Source of the DNA: Dehalococcoidia bacterium
GTDB taxonomy: Bacteria > Chloroflexota > Dehalococcoidia > JAUYDP01
Direction: 5' to 3'
DNA length: 7,610 nucleotides
NCBI GenBank assembly: GCA_030691805.1
Contig: JAUYDP010000303.1
Location: 1 to 7,610, forward strand
Of this stretch, positions 1 through 5,702 are shown piece after piece. Under the pieces are notes generated by a model. That model was given only the letters and a program-made list of their open reading frames with translations, was not told the DNA's origin and did not search any database. The number at the start of each line of letters is the position of its first letter. Within the stretch, counting starts at the first letter, position 1. Made by a program: the position numbers and the translations under genes.

Positions 1-759
1 AAGGTAGGTGTTGGCGATGGCCTCGTGGTCCGGAAGATAGAAGGCAGAAACATTCACGCCATCCACAACTTGGGAGACCGAGGCGAAGCTGGGAGAGAGC
101 GCCAGGGCAAATTCCCGCACGCCTCGCGCCTCAAACTTCCAGGCCGCTTCCTCCTGGCTCACAAGGTCTCCAGTGTGGGCCACCGTTAAGGGGCGGTCGG
201 ACCGCAGGTTTACCAGGAAGTCGGCGGTCTGGGAGAAGAAGGCATCGCCGGTTTCCACGTATTGGTCCCGGGCCCATCCCCTCTCTTGTCCTTCCGCGAG
301 GAGCCTTCCATCCCGGTATACGGCGAGCAGAGGAAGCCAGTTACCCAGGGCCAGGGCCTGCGGGCCCTTCCCGAAGCGCCCGCCCTGTCTGGGCAGCTTG
401 AGCTTGAAGTCCAAGGAGACCACCAACGAGGCGCCCGGCCTTATAGCCTGGGTCAAAGGCACTTCCAGGATCGAGCCGTCCAGCGTCCCGCTTGCGCCAA
501 TCGCGTTCACGGTCGAGCCAAGAAGCTGGAAGGAGCCGTAGAAGGCCGGGGTGACGTTGAAAACCAGGGAATCAAGGGCCTGGGAGGACTGATTGGTGAA
601 GGCGATAGTCTCTCGCGCTGTCACAATCCCGGCATCATATTCGACCGTAGCGTCAACGGTGTAAAGTGGCAGGGACGCCGCAAGACTGGGGGTGGGTAGG
701 AAAGCGGCTTGGCCGAGGAGCGCTAACCACAGGCCAAATAGAGCGGCCCGGCGTTTCAA
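1..759 (-). CDS. Secreted M1-peptidase-like protein, N-terminal part (runs off left edge)
   Basis: This is an open frame of 253 codons without a stop that continues beyond the window. Residues 1-28 form a signal peptide: KRR at 2-4, a hydrophobic core at about 5-21, and a likely cleavage near PSLAA at 24-28, so the protein is probably exported. The mature part reads as the beta-rich N-terminal domain found in gluzincin (M1, aminopeptidase-N-like) proteins: a TVEYDAGIVTARETIAFTN strand pattern at 38-56, GNWLPLLAVY at 139-148, and a VREFALALSPSF segment at 214-225. The catalytic HEXXH would lie downstream and is not visible, so peptidase activity is unproven. The proposed start is TTG at 759 with AGGA eight bases upstream; no better in-frame start is seen. 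It begins 16 bases after the membrane-protein gene and is probably the distal part of the riboflavin operon transcript. The family call is from memory of the domain pattern. Confidence 0.7.
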   Translation of the reverse strand, partial: MKRRAALFGLWLALLGQAAFLPTPSLAASLPLYTVDATVEYDAGIVTARETIAFTNQSSQALDSLVFNVTPAFYGSFQLLGSTVNAIGASGTLDGSILEVPLTQAIRPGASLVVSLDFKLKLPRQGGRFGKGPQALALGNWLPLLAVYRDGRLLAEGQERGWARDQYVETGDAFFSQTADFLVNLRSDRPLTVAHTGDLVSQEEAAWKFEARGVREFALALSPSFASVSQVVDGVNVSAFYLPDHEAIANTYL

Positions 760-775
760 TTCAGGATTCCTGGCC

Positions 776-1186
776 TCAGAAGAGCTTGTTAAATATGGAA
801 TTCAGGACCCCAATGATAACGGAGGCCGCCAGGGCGGCTATCAGCCCAGCCGGGTTAATGGTGACAAAGCCTGCCCCCAGAAACCTCTCCATGGCCCAGG
901 AGGTCACGCCAATCATGGCGGCATTCACCACCAGCGTGAACAGGCCCATAGTTAGGAAGTTTATCAGACATGTGAAGACCATGACCAGCGGGCGGACGAA
1001 GGTGTTCACCATCGCCAGGACCAGGGCTGCCAACAGGATGGCTGACCAGGCAGGCAGGTCCCTGTCCGGCAGGTAGTCAGTCCTCCATGAATGGAAATCC
1101 AGGCGGAGGCCAACCATAACCAGGACCTGGGCGGCCACGAAGAGGCCCAGGGCGTTGGCCGCCCAGCGGGCGAAAAATTTCTCCAA
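776..1186 (-). CDS. Small membrane protein, phage holin superfamily IV type (PF04020-like)
   Basis: This is a 136-residue integral membrane protein. Hydrophobic segments are at about residues 8-27, 47-61, 67-95 and 112-132, fitting the four-helix layout of the 'Mycobacterial 4 TMS phage holin' family. The characteristic stretch is VNTFVRPLVMVF at 60-71, followed by LTMGLFTLVVNAAM at 78-91. Despite the family name, members are widespread chromosomal membrane proteins with no established lysis role, and no phage genes are nearby. The start is TTG at 1186, directly abutting the TAA stop of ribH (1187-1189). A GGAAG eight bases before the TTG can serve as a ribosome site, so translation is probably coupled to ribH. 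The function is unknown. Its position at the end of an FMN-regulated riboflavin operon raises the possibility of a membrane role linked to flavin, but co-transcription alone is weak evidence. Confidence 0.75.
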   Translation of the reverse strand: MEKFFARWAANALGLFVAAQVLVMVGLRLDFHSWRTDYLPDRDLPAWSAILLAALVLAMVNTFVRPLVMVFTCLINFLTMGLFTLVVNAAMIGVTSWAMERFLGAGFVTINPAGLIAALAASVIIGVLNSIFNKLF

Positions 1187-1687
1187 TTAGGTCGCTTCCA
1201 TTGATTTTAAGAGATTGGCCATTTCCAGAGCGGTGACAGCAGCGTCGAAACCCTTGTTGCCCATCTTGGTACCGGCCCGCTCGATGGCCTGCTCCAGCGT
1301 GTCGGCGGTGATGACGCCAAAGATCACCGGTACCCCGGTCTCCAGAGAGACGTTGGCGATCCCTTTGGTTACCTCGGCGGCGATGAAGTCGAAATGGGGG
1401 GTCCCACCCCGGATGACCGCCCCTAAGCAGATGACGGCGGCATATTTCTTGCTCTCCGCCATGCGCTTGGCCACCAGGGGCAGCTCGAAGGAGCCGGGCA
1501 CCCAGGCCACTTCCAGGTCCTCGTGGAGCACGCCGTGGCGGACCAGGGCATCGGTGGCTCCGTCCAGAAGCTTGTGGCTTATGAATTCATTGAAGCGGGC
1601 AACGACCATTCCAAACCGGAGGCCTTCTCCGGTCAGCTTCCCTTCGTACTGTGCCCCCACAGCCTTTCCCACAGGTGGATTCTTCAT
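1187..1687 (-). CDS. ribH: 6,7-dimethyl-8-ribityllumazine synthase
   Basis: This is the penultimate step of riboflavin synthesis: it condenses 5-amino-6-ribitylaminouracil with 3,4-dihydroxy-2-butanone 4-phosphate to give lumazine, normally in a cytosolic pentameric or 60-mer assembly. The product is 166 residues, slightly long for the family because of about 10-20 extra N-terminal residues. Visible signatures are ARFNEFI at 30-36, PGSFELP at 64-70, GAVIRGGTPHFDF at 89-101 with the catalytic-type histidine at 98, and GVITADTLEQAIERAG at 124-139 with the phosphate-contacting arginine at 137. The start ATG at 1687 has a very strong AGGAGGA at 1691-1697. It follows ribBA after a 14-base gap and is immediately followed by the membrane-protein gene with no gap. 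It lies in the FMN-riboswitch operon. Confidence 0.97.
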   Translation of the reverse strand: MKNPPVGKAVGAQYEGKLTGEGLRFGMVVARFNEFISHKLLDGATDALVRHGVLHEDLEVAWVPGSFELPLVAKRMAESKKYAAVICLGAVIRGGTPHFDFIAAEVTKGIANVSLETGVPVIFGVITADTLEQAIERAGTKMGNKGFDAAVTALEMANLLKSMEAT

Positions 1688-1701
1688 TCTTCCTCCTGAA
1701 T

Positions 1702-2895
1702 TTAGATTAGGTGCCCCATCTTAGTCCGCTTGGTGGTCAAATACGCCAGGTTGTTAGGGTTGGGAGCGATAACGATCGGCACGCGCTCTACCACCTGGAG
1801 ATCGTAGCCGTCCAGCCCCACGATCTTGCGGGGGTTATTGGTAAGGAGCTTGAGCTTCTTGATACCCAGGTCCTTGAGGATCTGGGCGCCAATGCCATAG
1901 TTTCGCAGGTCCGGCTCAAAGCCCAATGCCTCGTTGGCTTCAACCGTGTCTAGCCCGCCGTCTTGCAACGCGTAGGCCTTCAGCTTATTATGCAGGCCGA
2001 TGCCGCGTCCTTCTTGCCTCATGTAGACTACCACGCCCCGCCCCTCGTCGGCCACCATCTGGATTGAGTAGCGCAGTTGGTCCCCGCAATCGCACCGAAC
2101 GCTGGCGAAGACGTCTCCTGTCAGGCACTCGCTATGGACCCTTACCAATACGGGATCGTCGGTGTTCACGTCGCCCCGCACCAGGGCCACGTGGTGGTTA
2201 GAGTCCACCTGGCTCTTATAAGCGATGGCCACGAAATATCCATAGGTCGTTGGTAGCTTGGCTTCGGCTACCCGGTGGATCAGGGTGTCGTAGCGCATTC
2301 GGTATTCGATGAGTTGGGCCACGCTTACGACCTTGATGCCGTGCTCTTGAGCGAATATCTCCAGGTCAGGCATGCGGGCCATTGTCCCGTCTTCTTTCAT
2401 TATCTCGCAGATTACTCCCGCCGGATAGAGTCCGGCTAGTCGGGAGAGGTCTATGGCTGCCTCCGTCTGCCCGGTGCGAACCAGGACTCCACCCTCCTGC
2501 GCCCGAAGCGGGAAGATATGGCCAGGCCGGGCGATATCCTCTGGCCTGGTTTTGGGGTCTATCACGGCCAGGACCGTCAGGGCGCGGTCTTGAGCCGAAA
2601 TCCCTGTGGTGGTACCGTTCTTGGCATCAATGGATACGGTAAAGGCCGTGCCGAAGCTCGACGTATTGTCCGAGACCATCATGGGGATTTGTAGCTCGTC
2701 CAAACGCTTCCCAATAACGGGTAGACAGATAAGGCCGCGACCGTGCCTGGCCATGAAATTGATGGCCTCCGGGGTGACCTTTTCCGCAGCCATGGTCAGG
2801 TCCCCCTCATTTTCCCTATCCTCGTCATCCACCACTACGACGAACCTGCCTTCCCGAAAGTCTTGTAATGCCGCTTCGATGCTAGCTAATGCCAC
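1702..2895 (-). CDS. ribBA: Bifunctional DHBP synthase / GTP cyclohydrolase II
   Basis: This 397-residue fusion feeds both branches of riboflavin synthesis. The N-terminal RibB domain (about 1-200) converts ribulose 5-phosphate to 3,4-dihydroxy-2-butanone 4-phosphate; it shows DDEDRENEGDL at 23-33, RHGRGLICLP at 50-59, TTGIS at 96-100 and GHIFPLRAQEGGVL at 125-138. The C-terminal RibA domain (about 205-397) opens GTP; it shows VRVHSECLTGDVF at 251-263, zinc ligands C257, C268 and C270, YMRQEGRGIGL at 291-301 and LLTNNPRKI at 350-358. One oddity: the RibB motif normally reading GHTEA reads GQTEA at 142-146, so Q143 replaces the histidine that corresponds to the metal ligand His153 of E. coli RibB. 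The start is GTG at 2895, preceded by a run of seven G (2900-2906) after AAAA, and the gene begins 13 bases after ribE. RibA activity looks intact; RibB activity is probable but not assured. Confidence 0.97.
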   Translation of the reverse strand: MALASIEAALQDFREGRFVVVVDDEDRENEGDLTMAAEKVTPEAINFMARHGRGLICLPVIGKRLDELQIPMMVSDNTSSFGTAFTVSIDAKNGTTTGISAQDRALTVLAVIDPKTRPEDIARPGHIFPLRAQEGGVLVRTGQTEAAIDLSRLAGLYPAGVICEIMKEDGTMARMPDLEIFAQEHGIKVVSVAQLIEYRMRYDTLIHRVAEAKLPTTYGYFVAIAYKSQVDSNHHVALVRGDVNTDDPVLVRVHSECLTGDVFASVRCDCGDQLRYSIQMVADEGRGVVVYMRQEGRGIGLHNKLKAYALQDGGLDTVEANEALGFEPDLRNYGIGAQILKDLGIKKLKLLTNNPRKIVGLDGYDLQVVERVPIVIAPNPNNLAYLTTKRTKMGHLI

Positions 2896-2908
2896 TTTGC
2901 CCCCCCTT

Positions 2909-3535
2909 TTATTGGATAAACCCGTGCTCGGCCAGGAATGCCTCTGTGATGGTACCCTGGCGGGCTGAGATGAACCGTTCTACGTATTTGCCGATAATAT
3001 CAACTTCTAGATTGACTGTATTCCCCCGCTTTTTGCTGGTTAAGGTTATGTTCGCCTGCGTGTGGGGCACCAGCGAGACGGTGAATGACGCCGGCTCCCA
3101 ATCCACCACGGTAAGGCTGACTCCGTCTATCGCTATAAACCCCTTTGGAACGATATAGCGCATCACTTCCGGAGAAGCGGAGGTGCGCACAATCTGGGCG
3201 TTCTCCTCCCGTGTAACGGAGACTATCCTGCCGGTCCCGTCCACGTGGCCTTGCACGAAGTGACCTCCCATGGGCGCTCCGGCCCCCAGCGCCCGCTCCA
3301 GGTTCACCTCGTCCCCGGGACTTAGCTCTCCCAGATTGGTGCGGCGCAGGGTCTCGGGCATCACCCCAATGGTGAAGCTCTCGGGCGAGAAGGCCGTCAC
3401 CGTCAGGCAGACGCCGTTAACGGCGATGCTGTCCCCTATTTTAACTCCTTCCAGGACCCGGCGTGCGCCAACGACCAGCCGGTCCCGGTGTGCCGCCCTA
3501 ACTTTCCCTATTTCCTCAATAATGCCGGTAAACAT
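2909..3535 (-). CDS. ribE: Riboflavin synthase, alpha subunit
   Basis: This enzyme catalyses the final step, dismutation of two 6,7-dimethyl-8-ribityllumazine molecules to riboflavin plus 5-amino-6-ribitylaminouracil. The 208-residue protein has the expected two tandem lumazine-binding barrels. The first has MFTGIIEE at 1-8 and NGVCLTV at 40-46. The second has GHFVQGHVDGTG at 91-102, DGVSLTV at 137-143 and NLEVDIIGKYVER at 175-187. Length and motifs are normal for the family. The start ATG at 3535 is fixed by the universal MFTG N terminus, yet no good Shine-Dalgarno is seen (GGGTAAG lies more than ten bases upstream). Directly upstream are palindromic repeats that separate it from ribD by 288 bases, the only large gap in the operon. 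Expression may therefore be weaker or depend on RNA structure; that is inference. Confidence 0.97.
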   Translation of the reverse strand: MFTGIIEEIGKVRAAHRDRLVVGARRVLEGVKIGDSIAVNGVCLTVTAFSPESFTIGVMPETLRRTNLGELSPGDEVNLERALGAGAPMGGHFVQGHVDGTGRIVSVTREENAQIVRTSASPEVMRYIVPKGFIAIDGVSLTVVDWEPASFTVSLVPHTQANITLTSKKRGNTVNLEVDIIGKYVERFISARQGTITEAFLAEHGFIQ

Positions 3536-3558
3536 ATCTAATACTTACCCGCAGACAA

Positions 3559-3624
3559 GAAACAAAATGTCATTCTGAGCGGTAGAATAACATGGGAGAA
3601 ACAAAATGTCATTCTGAGCGGTAG
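3559..3624 (+). repeat. Two identical 27-bp direct repeats (left ends of palindromic element)
   Basis: Copies at 3559-3585 and 3598-3624 are identical over 27 bases and offset by 39. Each contains the arm ATGTCATTCTGAGC followed by GGTAG. The first copy is followed by a short AATAACATGGGAGA tract resembling the right flank of the full element (AATGACATGGGAGA from 3738), as if it were an internally deleted copy. This argues for repeated insertion or rearrangement of the same small element. Confidence 0.85.
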
Positions 3625-3745
3625 CGAAGAATCTCGGTGCTGCTATAGCAACAAGTGGCTTCAGGAGCACCTAGATTCTTCGCCTCCGCTTCCTTGCATC
3701 TCCAAGCAGAATGAATCACTACCTCGCTCCGGCTCAGAATGACAT
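3606..3745. repeat. Nested palindromic REP/MITE-like element inside the rib operon
   Basis: The outer arms 3606-3626 and 3725-3745 are inverted repeats matching at 19 of 21 positions, with the first 14 (ATGTCATTCTGAGC against GCTCAGAATGACAT) perfect. An inner perfect 11-base pair of arms, GCGAAGAATCT at 3624-3634 and AGATTCTTCGC at 3673-3683, nests inside. A degraded extra right arm lies at 3758-3778 (19 of 21 identical to 3725-3745). The element encodes nothing convincing: the 72-codon minus frame across it is built from the repeat. It resembles the short palindromic intergenic repeats with GTCATTCTGAGC ends that recur in many bacterial genomes. In the rib transcript it would fold into a long hairpin between ribD and ribE. 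Confidence 0.8.
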
Positions 3746-3780
3746 GGGAGAGGTGCCCGCTCCGGCTCGGAATAACATCC

Positions 3781-3816
3781 GTAATCTGTGCAATCTGTGT
3801 AATCTGCGAAATCAGC
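3781..3816 (+). repeat. 9-bp tandem repeat, four units
   Basis: The units are GTAATCTGT, GCAATCTGT, GTAATCTGC and GAAATCAGC, with a further degenerate GGATAAATC following. The array lies between the palindromic element and the ribD stop codon (3824-3826). Repeats of this ATCTGTG type occur as short intergenic arrays; no function can be read from it. Confidence 0.75.
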
Positions 3817-3823
3817 GGATAAA

Positions 3824-4981
3824 TCATCGTTGGAGCTCCTTAGCCAGGTTTGTCAGGTTGAGTTGCTCCACTGCGCAGAAGCCCGCGTAGCCACTGATTA
3901 GCACATCCTCCCCCAACACCTCCACCTGGGGACGGCGGAGCCGGAGGGCCTGCGACATAGTGGGCGCTCCGCGGCCCTCCAGGGGCGTTAGCGCCTCCCG
4001 GCCGCCGATAAGCACGGGGGCCAGAAAGGCCATAACCTTATCCACCAGTCCATCCTCAACTAGAGAGGCCAGGAGATTGCCTCCACCTTCCACCAAAACG
4101 CTGGTTATGTCTCGCTGCCCCAGCGCCTTTAGCAAAGCCGCCAGGTCCACCATCCCTTCTCGTTCGGGCAGCACGAGCACTTCGACCCCGGCCCGTTCTA
4201 GCGCCTGCGCCCGGGCCGGGTCTATGGCGGACGTGGCGGCCAGGAGAACCTTGCCGGGCTCCCTTAGTGCCCGCGCCGCTGGTGGGGTGCGCCCCCGGCT
4301 GTCAACAATTACCCTTACAGGCTGGCGTTCCGGCCTTTCTCTAGGCGCTGCATCCGGCCTGGCCGTAAGCTGAGGATCATCAGCTAAAATAGTATTCACA
4401 CCAACCATTATCGCGTCCACAGCGTCCCGTACCTGATGGACCCGGCGGCGGGCTTCCTCCCCGGTGATCCACTTAGAATCGCCAGTACTGGTGGCGATCT
4501 TGCCGTCCAGGCTGGAGGCGAATTTTGCGATGACGAAGGGCAGGCCAGTAGTTATATGCTTGGCGAAGCCCTCGTTCAGGGCCGCCGCCTCTTCCCGTTT
4601 TTCTCCCACGTGAGTATCAATTCCGGCTTCTTCCAACGCTCTAAGGCCACATCCATTGACCAGGGGGTTAGGGTCCAGCAATGCGATGTGTACCCGCTTG
4701 ACCCCGGCGGCGATGATAGCCTCGGTGCAGGGGGGGGTGCGGCCGTGGTGGCAGCATGGCTCCAGGGTAACGTAAAGAGTGGCGCCTCGAGCCTTCGCCC
4801 CTGCCTCTTTCAGGGCCATGACCTCAGCGTGCCACGAGCCAGGAGGCTGGGTGTAACCCTGTCCCACGATAGCGCCGTTTATGACCAGGACGGCGCCCAC
4901 CGCCGGGTTGGGGCTGGTGCGTCCCACCGCCCTACGGGCCAGGTCCAGCGAAAGCTCCATGTAATCAGCCGGGTCAACCAT
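3824..4981 (-). CDS. ribD: Bifunctional diaminohydroxyphosphoribosylaminopyrimidine deaminase / 5-amino-6-(5-phosphoribosylamino)uracil reductase
   Basis: This enzyme performs the second and third steps of the GTP branch of riboflavin synthesis in the cytosol. The deaminase domain (about 1-145) shows GRTSPNPAVGAVLV at 20-33 and the zinc site H51-A-E53 with C76 and C85 inside TLEPCCHHGRTPPC at 72-85. The NADPH-dependent reductase domain (about 147-365) shows KFASSLDGKIAT at 153-164, VGVNTILADDP at 193-203 and VLVEGGGNLLASL at 295-307. At 385 residues it is somewhat long; about 20 residues after the usual GEDVLISGY end (357-365) look like an extension abutting the repeat region. The start is ATG at 4981, with an in-frame stop two codons upstream; a second ATG at residue 8 is possible. 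The ribosome site is poor, but the gene begins only 10 bases after the VOC gene, so coupling is likely. Confidence 0.97.
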   Translation of the reverse strand: MVDPADYMELSLDLARRAVGRTSPNPAVGAVLVINGAIVGQGYTQPPGSWHAEVMALKEAGAKARGATLYVTLEPCCHHGRTPPCTEAIIAAGVKRVHIALLDPNPLVNGCGLRALEEAGIDTHVGEKREEAAALNEGFAKHITTGLPFVIAKFASSLDGKIATSTGDSKWITGEEARRRVHQVRDAVDAIMVGVNTILADDPQLTARPDAAPRERPERQPVRVIVDSRGRTPPAARALREPGKVLLAATSAIDPARAQALERAGVEVLVLPEREGMVDLAALLKALGQRDITSVLVEGGGNLLASLVEDGLVDKVMAFLAPVLIGGREALTPLEGRGAPTMSQALRLRRPQVEVLGEDVLISGYAGFCAVEQLNLTNLAKELQR

Positions 4982-4991
4982 GGGTTAGCGG

Positions 4992-5378
4992 TTAGCGCCC
5001 TCGAAGCTCAATGAATTCGCCGCTCGGACCGCGAAAGACGGTTCGCATTCCCCCATCAGCAGTAGGAGAAGGCGGCACCACCTGGGGAATGCCCAGGCTG
5101 GCCCACCGGGCCACCTCTGCCGGGAAATCGCTGACCTTGAAGCAGATATGAGCGAGGCCAATGACCTCGTAGGACCCATCCCCGGGAGCTTGTAGGTCCG
5201 GCATGTGCAACAGCTCGATCATATCGTTGCCGTTGCGCATGAAGCACAGCTTCTTGATCTTTCCGAGCGCTATCTCCCTCTCGGTGAAAACCTCGAAACC
5301 CAGGACGTTTTGATAAAACGCCTTGGCCTTCTCCAGGTCCTGTACCCCGATTCCCACGTGTTCGAAGCCCTCTATCAA
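4992..5378 (-). CDS. VOC-superfamily (glyoxalase / methylmalonyl-CoA epimerase-like) metalloprotein
   Basis: This 128-residue protein is made of two beta-alpha-beta-beta-beta modules. The start is TTG at 5378: an ideal AAGGAGG at 5387-5393 lies eight bases upstream, while any longer reading would run back through the riboswitch. Residues match the usual VOC metal site of two His and two Glu: H7 in EGFEHVGI, E55 in DMIELLH, H77 in GLAHICFKV, and E124 in GEFIELRG. The motif FYQNVLGFEV at 21-30 is typical of glyoxalase I and methylmalonyl-CoA epimerase-like members. The substrate cannot be told from sequence. It is the first gene after the FMN riboswitch and sits 10 bases from ribD, so it is almost certainly expressed with riboflavin synthesis. 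That position suggests a role in the pathway or in handling a reactive carbonyl made by it, but this is inference. Confidence 0.88.
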   Translation of the reverse strand: MIEGFEHVGIGVQDLEKAKAFYQNVLGFEVFTEREIALGKIKKLCFMRNGNDMIELLHMPDLQAPGDGSYEVIGLAHICFKVSDFPAEVARWASLGIPQVVPPSPTADGGMRTVFRGPSGEFIELRGR

Positions 5379-5386
5379 GCTAACTA

Positions 5387-5393
5387 CCTCCTT
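5387..5393 (-). promoter_or_regulatory. Ribosome binding site of the VOC gene
   Basis: AAGGAGG on the minus strand with eight bases to the TTG at 5378. It decides the start, which would otherwise be placed upstream inside the FMN riboswitch. Confidence 0.85.
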
Positions 5394-5402
5394 TTTGAAT
5401 AC

Positions 5403-5431
5403 AAAAGCCCGGAGACGCACCGTCCCCGGGC
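5403..5431 (-). terminator. Intrinsic terminator of the FMN riboswitch expression platform
   Basis: On the minus strand GCCCGGGGA (5431-5423) pairs with TCTCCGGGC (5415-5407) as nine base pairs with one G-U and a seven-base loop, followed by TTTT at 5406-5403. It lies between the FMN aptamer and the first gene. A candidate antiterminator uses the 3' strand of aptamer helix P1: GGGC (5453-5450) pairs with GCCC (5431-5428), enclosing the small stem AATGC (5445-5441) / GCATT (5437-5433). The two folds exclude each other, which fits FMN-induced termination. Confidence 0.85.
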
Positions 5432-5449
5432 CAATGCAAAGCATTCCCC

Positions 5450-5597
5450 GCCCTTCTCCCATCCGGACTCTACCGTCGGCCCTGGAATCTCACCAAGTCT
5501 GCTCTAGGGGCTTTTCCTGTGGGACTCGCCCCAGAAGCTAGCGGGCTGTAACCGCCGATCAAGGAATTGGCCTGCGCCTCACCTTGCCCTGAAGGAC
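5450..5597 (-). promoter_or_regulatory. FMN riboswitch (RFN element)
   Basis: Read on the minus strand, this region carries the conserved RFN blocks in order: CAGGGCAAGGTGAG, GATCGGCGGTTACAGCCCGC, GACTTGGTGAGATTCCAGGG and CCGACGGTAGAGTCCGGATG, ending in GGGAGAAGG. Helix P1 closes with GTCCTTC (5597-5591) against GAAGGGC (5456-5450), seven pairs. FMN binding is expected to favour P1 and the downstream terminator, turning off the riboflavin operon. The family call rests on recognised consensus and order of motifs; the cognate operon downstream makes it firm. Confidence 0.97.
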
Positions 5598-5609
5598 CGT
5601 GACATGAGG

Positions 5610-5638
5610 ATTATAGCATAAGAGGTAGCAAAAGTAAA
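5610..5638 (-). promoter_or_regulatory. Promoter of the riboflavin operon
   Basis: On the minus strand a perfect TATAAT (5615-5610) is preceded by TGC, giving an extended -10. TTTACT (5638-5633) lies 17 bases upstream as the -35. Transcription would start near 5603-5605, a few bases before riboswitch helix P1. This is a housekeeping-sigma type pattern; the start is not measured. Confidence 0.75.
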
Positions 5639-5645
5639 ACAAATC

Positions 5646-5673
5646 TTGACAAGAATGATAATATGATGATAAC
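5646..5673 (+). promoter_or_regulatory. Probable promoter of the SAM-riboswitch unit
   Basis: A consensus TTGACA at 5646-5651 is followed after 16 bases by GATAAC (5668-5673), a fair -10, giving a start near 5680. An alternative -10, TAGAAT at 5688-5693, would start transcription right at the aptamer (about 5700) but lacks a good -35. The -35 of the divergent rib promoter ends only seven bases away (5638), so the two promoters lie back to back. Confidence 0.5.
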
Positions 5674-5702
5674 GTATCCCATAACAATAGAATACTGCTT
5701 GG

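Noticed and set aside
776..1186. Prophage or lysis module suggested by the holin-family name
   Set aside because: No endolysin, integrase or other phage genes are present; PF04020-type proteins are common chromosomal membrane proteins.
1215..1724. 169-codon plus-strand open frame opposite ribH
   Set aside because: It is an antisense shadow of a strongly conserved gene in GC-rich DNA, with no family resemblance or ribosome site.
3559..3816. CRISPR-like array in the ribD-ribE gap
   Set aside because: Repeats are only two direct copies plus inverted arms and a spacerless 9-bp array; there are no regular unique spacers or cas genes.
3609..3827. 72-codon minus-strand open frame between ribD and ribE
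   Set aside because: It is composed of the palindromic element and the 9-bp array, has no recognisable domain and overlaps the ribD stop; it is a repeat artefact.
5379..5462. 28-codon N-terminal extension of the VOC protein from 5462
   Set aside because: It would translate the FMN riboswitch 3' end and its terminator; TTG 5378 has a perfect ribosome site and gives a standard VOC N terminus.
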